From an uncultured Oscillospiraceae bacterium (GTDB lineage Bacteria > Bacillota > Clostridia > Oscillospirales > Ruminococcaceae), in assembly GCA_934446355.1 (NCBI GenBank), contig CAKSEC010000011.1, positions 1-64,000 of the forward strand: DNA of 64,000 nucleotides. Direction: 5' to 3'. The notes beneath the pieces were generated by a model. That model was not told the origin of the DNA. It saw only the letters and a program-made list of their open reading frames with translations, and did no database searches. Both the position numbers and the translations under genes were made by a program. Each line of letters begins with the position of its first letter. The stretch's first letter is position 1. Positions 1 to 7,077 of the stretch are shown in pieces.

Positions 1-11
1 ATCAACACAGC

Positions 12-41
12 AAAAACGCCGTCCCCACTCCGGGGACGGCG
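12..41 (-). terminator. Rho-independent terminator downstream of the tRNA
   Basis: Ten-pair GC-rich stem (17-26 with 32-41, loop 27-31) with an A run at 12-16 that becomes a U tract on the minus strand. It lies about 45 bases beyond the tRNA 3' end and would end its transcript. Confidence 0.7.
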
Positions 42-55
42 AGAAAAATCGGATG

Positions 56-83
56 TTTTGCCGCGCTTGTTCGCGCGGCAAAA
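56..83. terminator. Bidirectional terminator-like hairpin
   Basis: Perfect 11-pair hairpin with TTTT at 56-59 and AAAA at 80-83, placed right after the tRNA 3' end on the minus strand. It could end or trim the tRNA transcript in tandem with the hairpin at 12-41. Confidence 0.6.
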
Positions 84-86
84 CTT

Positions 87-161
87 TGGCACCCCTTGTA
101 GGAATCGAACCTACAACTGCCCCTTAGGAGGGGGCTGTTATATCCATTTAACTAAAGAGGC
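87..161 (-). tRNA. tRNA-Arg (anticodon CCT)
   Basis: Read on the minus strand, the sequence folds as a full cloverleaf: seven-pair acceptor stem (161-155 with 97-91, with two G-U pairs), a T arm containing GGTTCGATTCC, and an anticodon stem GCCCC/GGGGC around the loop CTCCTAA. The anticodon is therefore CCT, reading AGG arginine codons. The CCA end is encoded in the DNA (87-89). A promoter sits just upstream (179-207) and terminators follow at 56-83 and 12-41, so this is a monocistronic tRNA unit. Confidence 0.93.
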
Positions 162-178
162 GGGTAAACGCTTGATAT

Positions 179-207
179 ATTATAGCACAGAATGCCGTAA
201 AATTCAA
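179..207 (-). promoter_or_regulatory. Promoter of tRNA-Arg
   Basis: Minus strand TTGAAT (202-207), 17-base spacer, TATAAT (179-184); the expected start of transcription is about ten bases before the tRNA 5' end at 161. Confidence 0.7.
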
Positions 208-473
208 GGGCAGGACAAATTTTTGTGAATTGTACACAAAATCATGGCTTGATTTTGTACTTGTCCGGCGCTGAAAATAGGTGATATCGCTGAAATAAAG
301 CGTTTGCACCAAGAGAATTTCTGAGCGGCTTCGCAGAAAACCGAAGTTAGGTAAATTGCCTAAGCAGACTAAAACCGCTTTGCAGAGCCGTTTGTGCGCG
401 CAAAATTTAATCCGGTTACAGAGTATTAACAATTGTGAATAAAAAATGACGAAAGATTTATACAAATTGCACA

Positions 474-503
474 TTGACGAAATACCCCCTAAAATGTTAT
501 AGT
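474..503 (+). promoter_or_regulatory. Promoter of the first surface-protein gene
   Basis: TTGACG (474-479), 18-base spacer, TATAGT (498-503), leaving a leader of about 100 bases before the ATG at 612. Confidence 0.6.
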
Positions 504-611
504 TTATTACAAGGGTATCCGTGTCCCGATGCACGGGTACTGCCTTTAAGTCGCTCCCGCCGGAATTAATTGACCCGGCAGGGCAGGATCATTCAAGGAG
601 GATTTTTTATC

Positions 612-1478
612 ATGAAAATCGCAAAGATTCTTTCCGCTGCTACCGCTGCAGTTGCAGCAGTATCTGCAATCGCAGTAAGCGCAAGCGCAACCCTGACAAC
701 AGTTGACCAGAGCCGTATCTTCTTCAGCGGCACAGGTATGTGGATGCCCGTTCTTTTCTCTGACGGTACATTCGACGCTGCTGATAAGGACGTTACCGAC
801 GTTGGAATCAACTGCCAGGATATCGCTTCTATCTCCGTTGCTTTCACACCTGCTGAGAAGGATTGGTGGGAAGGCGAAGTTGGCGGTTCCATCGTTCTCT
901 CTAACAAGAGCGCAACCGATGATTCCCACAACTGGATCGGCAAGAACTTCTGGGGCGTTACCGACTATGCGCTGAACATCACAAGCGCAGACGTTGAGTC
1001 CAACCCTCTGGCTGCTTACAAGATCGGCGACTACACCTACGCTGTAACCTGCCCTGTTGACGACAGCAACAACGTTGTTGACAATTATGCACTCGTTCAG
1101 GTAGCTTTCCAGGAGTGGAGCGCAGGCATGACCGATATCACAATACTCGGCATGGAGATCAACGACGCTGCAGGCAACACCCTCGTATACTATGATGCAA
1201 ACGGCAACGCTACCGTAGGCAGCAAGCCCGCTGGCGCAGTAGACTTCACTCCTGTTGCTAACGAGGCTCCCGCTGAGGACGGCGCAGCTTCCGATGGCGC
1301 AGCTACCGACGGCGCAGCTACTGACGCTGCACCCTCTGACACCGCTTCCGACGCTACAAACGCAGGCGCAACCGATACCAAGGGTTCTCCTGACACTGGC
1401 GTTGAGGGCGTAGCTGCTGTTGCAGGCGTAGCAATCGTTGCTGCCGGCGCAGTTGTTCTTTCTAAGAAGAGAAAGTAA
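612..1478 (+). CDS. Secreted cell-surface protein with SPDTG sorting signal
   Basis: 288 residues. Start chosen at 612 because AGGAGG lies 11 bases upstream; an earlier in-frame ATG at 570 has no ribosome site and would bury the signal peptide. Residues 1-26 form a signal peptide (MKIAKIL then an alanine-rich core ending ASA). Residues ~30-210 are a beta-rich, Trp/Tyr-containing domain of unknown type, possibly a binding module. An Ala/Asp/Thr-rich linker follows, then SPDTG (259-263), a hydrophobic stretch and a KKRK tail: the layout of a sortase substrate. No sortase is in the window. The last 30 residues are nearly the same as those of the protein at 56809. Codon use is strongly biased, as in highly expressed genes. 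Function of the main domain is not recognised. Confidence 0.85.
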   Translation: MKIAKILSAATAAVAAVSAIAVSASATLTTVDQSRIFFSGTGMWMPVLFSDGTFDAADKDVTDVGINCQDIASISVAFTPAEKDWWEGEVGGSIVLSNKSATDDSHNWIGKNFWGVTDYALNITSADVESNPLAAYKIGDYTYAVTCPVDDSNNVVDNYALVQVAFQEWSAGMTDITILGMEINDAAGNTLVYYDANGNATVGSKPAGAVDFTPVANEAPAEDGAASDGAATDGAATDAAPSDTASDATNAGATDTKGSPDTGVEGVAAVAGVAIVAAGAVVLSKKRK

Positions 1479-1723
1479 TTAACGCCGCTGAGATATCAGC
1501 AAAAAAATCGGAAAAATTTTTTGAATTTTCTGAAACTTTTCCGTTCTGAGCCGTGACTACAGCAGTGCAACCACAAAAAACAAAAAATATTCAAAAAACT
1601 TTGAAACTTTTTTGAAACGCCGGTTGACTACTGTAGCGAACGGCACAGAAACAATCCGTTTATTACATCCGAGTGCCCGATAACTCAGAGATGTTCTAAA
1701 AAACAACATTTAGGAGGACTATT

Positions 1724-4087
1724 ATGTTAAGAAGAAGAATTCTTGCTTCTGCTATGGCTTCTGTAATGGCTATTGGCTCTATTGCAGTTGTAGCAAGCGC
1801 AGAAGACACAGCAGTTGCTGTAAAGAACGTAAAGAGCAAGGCTGACCTCGAAGCTTTCGTTAAGCAGTTCGATAAGTTCCGTGACAGCGATGTATTTGAC
1901 TATGGCACCAACTCTGCTGACAAGTTCACAGACGCTATCGAGTACGCTGACCAGGTTCTCGAGGATTCCGACAGCGACGCTGAGGACTACACCGCAGCTT
2001 ACACAATGCTCGAAGCTGTTTACAAGCAGCTCCAGATCAAGGACGCAGCAGCTCTTAAGGATCTGCTCAAGTCTTTCAAGGATATCTATGATGGCGCAAA
2101 CATCATGAACCCTGACCTTGGCGACCTCATCTATGATGAGACCAAGTACTCCAACTTCAACGACGCTTACATCGCAGCTGAGAACGTTGTAGATTCCGGC
2201 GATACTCGTCTTACCACTGACGCTTGGTTCGAGCTCAACGACGCTAAGAACGCTCTTACTGAGAACACCGTTATCACCAAGAAGGAATTCAGAACTGCAC
2301 TACAGAAGTATGAGACCCTCATCAAGAAGCTGTCTCAGTACGATTCTTGGAGACGTGGCGCAGCTAACTGCTGGTATGAGAACGACGGCGTTATCAATGC
2401 CGACTTCTGGGCTCTCTCAAACAACGTAAAGAATGGCGTAAGCACTTATGGCGCACTTACCACCGCTCTGTTCGGAAAGGGTGCTCAGAAGCCTTGGGGT
2501 TACGTAAACATCTTTGCTCACTATGATCCCGCTGCGTATGATACCGTTCAGGATTACATTACTTCCATCTACGAGAAGCTCGACAATGAGAAGTCTGTTG
2601 TAAAGACCACCAACGAAGACTATGTTAACGCATACAAGACCTGCGAGCGCGCAGTTGAGATCTTCAACAAGTGGACTGTTGACAACACAACAAGAGCTAA
2701 CAAGGCTTCTGTTACAAAGCTGCTCGACAAGTATCACAAGCAGCTGGTTGCTGAGTTCAAGGCAACTGAGGCTGAGGGTCTTTACGACGTAGTAAACAAG
2801 AACAACAAGGGTTATAAGGGTGTTCCTGCTCGCGCTGAGTGGACCGATTCCGCTAACCAGTTCTATGCTGCAGAGCTCAAGAACGAGGGCACAAAGGGCG
2901 ATTACACCGCTGCTGATGGCGTTGAAGTATTCCCTGACGGCAAGACCAGCGTATCCATCGCTAAGGGCATAAGCCTGCTCAAGTACATTGATGTTAAGTC
3001 CGGCGAACTCAAGAACTACTATGCAGACTTTAATGCTGCACCTGTAAAGGCTGACTTCGATAAGGCTGAAGATTACACAAAGGCTAAGAAGGCTTATGAC
3101 GATGCCCTTTACAACCACGGCGTACTGGTTGATGCTCTTAAGGAAGCTCTTGGTATCGCTGAGGATTACCTTGCTGAGCAGTGGAGCGACACCGTTTACG
3201 GTATAGATGAGACTGGCGCAGTAAGCAAGGGCTCTGGCTCCATCACTGAGTGGACTCTGGTTAACAGAAGACTTCAGTACGCTCTTGAAGATATGTATGC
3301 AGGTTCTGCATCAGCAACATACAGCAAGTCTCAGGTAAGCAAGCTGATCGACGATTCTTATGATATCACTCACCTGACCGGTGACGCTGCTATCTTCGCA
3401 AACGAGCACATGGCTCTCGTTGACGCTCGTCAGGACGCTCTTGACTGGGTACGTGCAGCTAACAAGATCAAGACCTACAGAGACGGCGACGCAGTTGCTT
3501 GCACCGGTATCTATGATGGCAAGACCTCTACCGATGTTTACAACGCTATCAACACTCTGAAGGGCAACCTTGAGAAGAAGTTCGGCGACTACAAGTATGG
3601 CTATGATGAGATCTACAAGGCAATCTACGAGGTAGCTGGCAAGATCGACTCCGACGCTAAGTATGATGTTGACGCTATCAAGACTGCACTGGCTAAGACC
3701 GCTTACGATCTGTCCGTTCTGCAGGCTTCTAACGTTGACAACGATCCGTTCACAACCGATCGTGTATTCGTTGATTACAACCGTCTGCACACTGCTAACA
3801 ACGCAGGCACCGGCGCTCCCAACGGCTATGAGACCGCTCTGAAGGCTTCTTATGAGTCCCTGCTCGCAGAGGTTAAGAAGGTTGAGGAAGTTGTTACCAA
3901 GCTCGGCGACGTTAACAACGACGGCAAGGTTGATATGCTCGACGCTAAGGCTCTGCTCGACAAGATCGTTGCTAAGGAAGAGGTTGACGTTAAGATCGGC
4001 GACTACGATGGCAACAGCAAGGTTGAGATCGCAGACGCTAAGGCAATTCTCGAAGCTTACAACAAGAACGGCAACAAGCCCCTTTAA
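1724..4087 (+). CDS. Secreted dockerin-containing protein
   Basis: 787 residues, ATG preceded by TAGGAGG. Residues 1-26 are a signal peptide ending AVVASA. The long middle (about 30-720) is charged, alpha-helical in look and rich in Lys, Asp, Ala and Tyr, with recurring blocks that resemble FIVAR-like helical repeats; no catalytic motif was found. Residues 727-787 are a type I dockerin: two calcium loops, DVNNDGKVDMLD and DYDGNSKVEIAD, each followed by an AKA(L/I)L helix. Dockerins bind cohesins in cellulosome-like assemblies, and the next gene encodes a cohesin-like anchored protein, so the two may pair (inference). A structural or adhesive subunit is more likely than an enzyme. Codon bias again suggests high expression. 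Confidence 0.85.
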   Translation: MLRRRILASAMASVMAIGSIAVVASAEDTAVAVKNVKSKADLEAFVKQFDKFRDSDVFDYGTNSADKFTDAIEYADQVLEDSDSDAEDYTAAYTMLEAVYKQLQIKDAAALKDLLKSFKDIYDGANIMNPDLGDLIYDETKYSNFNDAYIAAENVVDSGDTRLTTDAWFELNDAKNALTENTVITKKEFRTALQKYETLIKKLSQYDSWRRGAANCWYENDGVINADFWALSNNVKNGVSTYGALTTALFGKGAQKPWGYVNIFAHYDPAAYDTVQDYITSIYEKLDNEKSVVKTTNEDYVNAYKTCERAVEIFNKWTVDNTTRANKASVTKLLDKYHKQLVAEFKATEAEGLYDVVNKNNKGYKGVPARAEWTDSANQFYAAELKNEGTKGDYTAADGVEVFPDGKTSVSIAKGISLLKYIDVKSGELKNYYADFNAAPVKADFDKAEDYTKAKKAYDDALYNHGVLVDALKEALGIAEDYLAEQWSDTVYGIDETGAVSKGSGSITEWTLVNRRLQYALEDMYAGSASATYSKSQVSKLIDDSYDITHLTGDAAIFANEHMALVDARQDALDWVRAANKIKTYRDGDAVACTGIYDGKTSTDVYNAINTLKGNLEKKFGDYKYGYDEIYKAIYEVAGKIDSDAKYDVDAIKTALAKTAYDLSVLQASNVDNDPFTTDRVFVDYNRLHTANNAGTGAPNGYETALKASYESLLAEVKKVEEVVTKLGDVNNDGKVDMLDAKALLDKIVAKEEVDVKIGDYDGNSKVEIADAKAILEAYNKNGNKPL

Positions 4088-4124
4088 TTGCTGAAAAGCT
4101 AACACTGTTTGATTAGTTTCGCTC

Positions 4125-4140
4125 CGGGGCGAAAGCCCCG
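4125..4140 (+). other. Small intergenic hairpin
   Basis: CGGGGC-GAAA-GCCCCG, a stable GNRA-type tetraloop hairpin between the dockerin gene and the next gene. No T tract follows, so it may process or stabilise a shared mRNA rather than end it. Confidence 0.4.
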
Positions 4141-4185
4141 AAGTGAGGCTTATTAAAAACTATAAAAAATATGGAGGAAAACTAT

Positions 4186-4908
4186 ATGAAGAAGATTTTA
4201 TCTCTCGGCGCAGCTGCTGCTGTCCTTTCTCTGACCGCTGCTGTTGCTTCCGCTGAAGTTAAGCCCGTTATGACCCCTGATTCTCCCGTTGCTGGCGAGA
4301 CCGTTACTGTACAGATCGCTGCTGAGGGTATGACCGAAGCTATGACTGGTTTCGATGTTAAGGTTTCTGACAACCTGACATACGTTGGCGCTGAGCTCGG
4401 CACTGTTGGTATGCCCGCTTGGAATGCTGACACAAGCAGCTTCGCTTGGATCGGCATGGAGATCCCTGCTGACGGCACTGTTCTGCTCACTCTGACCTAC
4501 ACTGTTGACGCAGCTGCTGACGAGGAAGTTTCCGTATCTCTCGTAACTGCTGAGGGCATCACCGGCGTATCTAACGACGCTGTTTCTGCTGTTGTAGTTG
4601 ACGGCGCAGACACCAACGAGCCTGACACAGAGGATACCTCTGACACAACAGATACTACAGATACCACAGATACATCTGACACAACAGATACTTCTGACAC
4701 AACAGATACATCTGACACATCTGAGCCTGGTCTGACCGACGAGACTAAGACTGACGAGACCAAGACCGACGATGCTAACAAGGATGACGAGAACAAGGAT
4801 GACAACAAGGGCGACAACAAGGGCAACCCTGACACAGGTATCGCACTTGCAGTAGTTCCTGCTGTACTCGCTGGCGCAGCTATCGTAGTAGCTAAGAAGA
4901 GAAAGTAA
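4186..4908 (+). CDS. Cohesin-like surface anchor protein with NPDTG sorting signal
   Basis: 240 residues. The ATG at 4186 is used because GGAGG at 4173-4177 overlaps the alternative ATG at 4171. Signal peptide 1-23. Residues ~25-135 form one Ig-like beta domain that opens like a cohesin (P-x-AGETVTVQI, then GFDVKV, then LTYVGAE); it is shorter than typical cohesins of about 140 residues. A low-complexity Thr/Asp/Ser run follows, then an acidic Lys/Asp linker, NPDTG (214-218), a hydrophobic helix and KKRK. Single-cohesin, sortase-anchored proteins are known in Ruminococcus (ScaE type) and tether dockerin proteins to the wall. That role here rests on similarity by eye and on the dockerin gene next door. 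Confidence 0.72.
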   Translation: MKKILSLGAAAAVLSLTAAVASAEVKPVMTPDSPVAGETVTVQIAAEGMTEAMTGFDVKVSDNLTYVGAELGTVGMPAWNADTSSFAWIGMEIPADGTVLLTLTYTVDAAADEEVSVSLVTAEGITGVSNDAVSAVVVDGADTNEPDTEDTSDTTDTTDTTDTSDTTDTSDTTDTSDTSEPGLTDETKTDETKTDDANKDDENKDDNKGDNKGNPDTGIALAVVPAVLAGAAIVVAKKRK

Positions 4909-4950
4909 TTCAGCACCGCTGAATATTGATCGCTTCTGATTAATTGAGAG

Positions 4951-4980
4951 CCCCGCTCCGAAAGGAGCGGGGTTTTTATT
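4951..4980 (+). terminator. Rho-independent terminator of the surface gene cluster
   Basis: CCCCGCTCC-GAAA-GGAGCGGGG (4951-4959 with 4964-4972) followed by TTTTTATTTT. Confidence 0.9.
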
Positions 4981-5097
4981 TTACGGGTCAGGGGTTTTAT
5001 TTTGGATAGACATTTTGGCAAATAACAGATTTAGAACAAATCAATAAACTTTGTGCGCTATTTTTGTGCAATATGCCATGAAGGAATAAAGCGGCAG

Positions 5098-5115
5098 GTA
5101 ATTTAGTAAAATTAC
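5098..5115. promoter_or_regulatory. Operator-like inverted repeat GTAATTT-N4-AAATTAC
   Basis: Seven-base perfect arms separated by four bases, about 170 bases upstream of the transporter-operon promoter. It may bind a dimeric regulator; no partner is identified. Confidence 0.35.
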
Positions 5116-5287
5116 TTAAAAGAACCGAAATGAGAAAAATTACGGGATCTACATATGGTATTTGAATCAGTAAATAAGGGAAACGGGCACAATATGCAGG
5201 ATAATCAGGTAGCAAACCAAAGGGTTCTTTGTCATAATCGACCGGCTTCGCCTTTTATATAAAATCACTAAAAAAATTCAAATCTTA

Positions 5288-5316
5288 TTGACATGAGCGG
5301 TTGAATTTGATATAAT
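5288..5316 (+). promoter_or_regulatory. Consensus promoter of the transporter operon
   Basis: TTGACA (5288-5293), 17-base spacer, TATAAT (5311-5316): a perfect sigma-A match. It is the only strong promoter before the gene array that ends with a terminator at 19424-19454. Confidence 0.85.
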
Positions 5317-5395
5317 TAATACGGTATTTATGATGGCGGTGTTATGGATAGGTGATGATTCCGTCGAAATCCTGCAGACCTGCGAGGTTCAGATG

Positions 5396-6106
5396 ATGAA
5401 TATATTAGAAGCCCGAAATGTCTGCATGGACTTTAAGATCGGGGACGGAAGCACAGTCCATGCACTAAAAGGCATAGAACTGAATGTCCCGCCGAATCGT
5501 CTTTCTGTGCTCAGGGGACGTTCCGGTTCGGGAAAGACTACGCTGATAAATATACTAGGGGCGCTCGACCGACCGACTTCAGGCAAGGTGATGTTCCTCG
5601 GCAAGGATATCACGGAACTGTCCGACGCGCAGCGGGATAAGCTGCGGCGCGAGGATATGGCGTTCGTGTTCCAGTCGGTGGCTCTTATCTCGACAATGAC
5701 GGCGTTCGAGAATGTCGAATTTGCGCTGCGGCTGACCAAGCTTCCGTATAAGGAACGAATCGAGCGTGCACGGCAAAGCCTGATTCAGGTGGGGCTTGAA
5801 AAGCGAATGGATCACCGACCCGGCGAGATGTCCGGCGGAGAGCAGCAGCGTGTGGCTATCGCACGTGCGATATCACATTCGCCGAAGATAATTTTTGCGG
5901 ACGAGCCGACCGCTGAACTTGATTCGCCGACTGCAATGGCGGTGATGAAGCTGTTCAGAGAACTGGTCCACCAGAATGGCCTGACGATAGTGATGACCAC
6001 TCACGACACGGCTATGATGGACGCCGCTGATATCGTTTACACGCTGGAGGACGGCGTGATTTCCGATGTCAGGGAGAATCAGCCGGGGGAGGGTGAAGAT
6101 GCCTAA
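5396..6106 (+). CDS. ABC transporter ATP-binding protein (LolD/MacB-like)
   Basis: 236 residues from the ATG at 5396, eight bases after GCGAGG; an ATG at 5330 lies only about seven bases from the predicted transcript start and has no ribosome site. Walker A GRSGSGKT (41-48), signature MSGGEQQ (145-151), Walker B IIFADEP (165-171) and the switch His in TTHD. By motif context it belongs to the LolD/MacB/FtsE-like group, which normally works with FtsX-like permeases. None is nearby: the permeases downstream are of the sugar (CUT1) type, which use MsmK/MalK ATPases. It overlaps the next ATPase gene by 8 bases, so the two are translated together and probably form a heterodimer. Confidence 0.85.
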   Translation: MNILEARNVCMDFKIGDGSTVHALKGIELNVPPNRLSVLRGRSGSGKTTLINILGALDRPTSGKVMFLGKDITELSDAQRDKLRREDMAFVFQSVALISTMTAFENVEFALRLTKLPYKERIERARQSLIQVGLEKRMDHRPGEMSGGEQQRVAIARAISHSPKIIFADEPTAELDSPTAMAVMKLFRELVHQNGLTIVMTTHDTAMMDAADIVYTLEDGVISDVRENQPGEGEDA

Positions 6107-7016
6107 AAAAGTGCTTCTTGCCCCGCCCGAAAACATCATGGTCCAGGCGGAGAATCTTGTCAAGATATACAAATCAAAAGATGTCGAGGTAATGGCTCTG
6201 CAGGGGCTTGACCTTACGGTCGAGCGAGGCGAGCTGATGGGTCTGGTCGGAGCGAGCGGAAGCGGTAAATCAACGCTTCTGAATATGCTCGGCGGACTTG
6301 ACAGGCCGTCTGCGGGAAGCCTTTACGTTGACGGGGTCGATCTGCTGAAGTTCAGCGAGAAAGACTTTATAGAATACAAGCGCAAGACGGTGGGCTTCGT
6401 GTGGCAGAATAACGCACGAAACCTGATACCGTACCTCACCGCAAAGCAGAACGTGGAAATGCCCATGCTGCTTTCGGGATTCAGCGGCAGAAGCCAGCGT
6501 GCTGATGAACTGCTGGATATGGTGGGATTGTCCCACCGCAAGAACAGCCGGCTCGACCAGATGTCCGGCGGTGAACAACAGAGGGTGGCTATTGCGATAG
6601 CGCTCTCGAACAACCCCAAGCTTCTGCTTGCGGACGAACCGACAGGCTCGGTGGATACCGCAACATCGAAGCTTATCCTTGATGTTTTCAGGGAATTAAA
6701 CAAGGTCATGGGCGTCACGATAATCATTGTGACGCATGATACAAAGCTTTCAGCGCAGATAGACCGCGTGGTCGCCATCAGGGACGGCAAGACCTCGACG
6801 GAACTTGTGCGGAAGCTGGGTTCTGTGAAGTCGTTCGGAGAACTTAACGCCGAGGAAGAGTCAGTACACGAGGAACTGACGGTACTCGACAGGGCTGGAC
6901 GTCTGCAGATCCCGAAGGAGTATCTTGAAGAACTTGGGCTGCACGGCGGCGATAAGGTGCGCGTGGAGCTTGAGGACGGACGGATCTCGATATACCCAAG
7001 AGGTTCAACAAAGTAA
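6099..7016 (+). CDS. ABC ATP-binding protein with C-terminal AbrB-like domain
   Basis: 305 residues, ATG at 6099 after GGGGGAGG. Residues 1-240 are a LolD/MacB-type ATPase: Walker A GASGSGKST (51-59), signature MSGGEQQ (155-161), Walker B LLLADEP, switch His in VTHD. Residues ~262-300 match the SpoVT/AbrB swapped-hairpin pattern: LDRAGRLQIPKEYLEELGL, then GDKVRVELEDGRISI. AbrB-type folds usually bind DNA or dimerise. Fusion to an ATPase is unusual and may couple ATP state to dimer assembly or gene control (inference). It is encoded with the ATPase at 5396 and 61 bases ahead of the large binding protein. Confidence 0.85.
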   Translation: MPKKVLLAPPENIMVQAENLVKIYKSKDVEVMALQGLDLTVERGELMGLVGASGSGKSTLLNMLGGLDRPSAGSLYVDGVDLLKFSEKDFIEYKRKTVGFVWQNNARNLIPYLTAKQNVEMPMLLSGFSGRSQRADELLDMVGLSHRKNSRLDQMSGGEQQRVAIAIALSNNPKLLLADEPTGSVDTATSKLILDVFRELNKVMGVTIIIVTHDTKLSAQIDRVVAIRDGKTSTELVRKLGSVKSFGELNAEEESVHEELTVLDRAGRLQIPKEYLEELGLHGGDKVRVELEDGRISIYPRGSTK

Positions 7017-7077
7017 ATAATCGGGAGGGAGAACCCGGTTTGCTGCAAAGCAGTTTTTAGGAAAGGTGGATTTCACT

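Larger units (their letters stand above)
162..611. other. Gene-free region between tRNA-Arg and the first surface gene
   Basis: AT-rich 450-base stretch. It holds the minus-strand tRNA promoter (179-207) and the plus-strand promoter for the surface protein (474-503), followed by a leader of about 100 bases. The only open frames here run through the tRNA or lack a ribosome site, so no gene is called. Confidence 0.6.
4909..5395. other. Intergenic region before the transporter operon
   Basis: About 490 bases with a terminator (4951-4980), a TTTTTGTGCAATA motif (5061-5073) found again at 25771, an inverted repeat (5098-5115), and a consensus promoter (5288-5316). No credible gene. Confidence 0.6.

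Noticed and set aside
148..534. 128-codon minus-strand frame before the first surface gene
   Set aside because: Overlaps the tRNA and its promoter; Cys/Phe-rich, no start signal.
4125..4140. Terminator after the dockerin gene
   Set aside because: Stable hairpin but no T tract; kept only as a small hairpin.
7041..7058. CTGC-AAA-GCAG-TTTTT as a terminator between the ATPase and binding-protein genes
   Set aside because: Only four base pairs, too weak to stop transcription.
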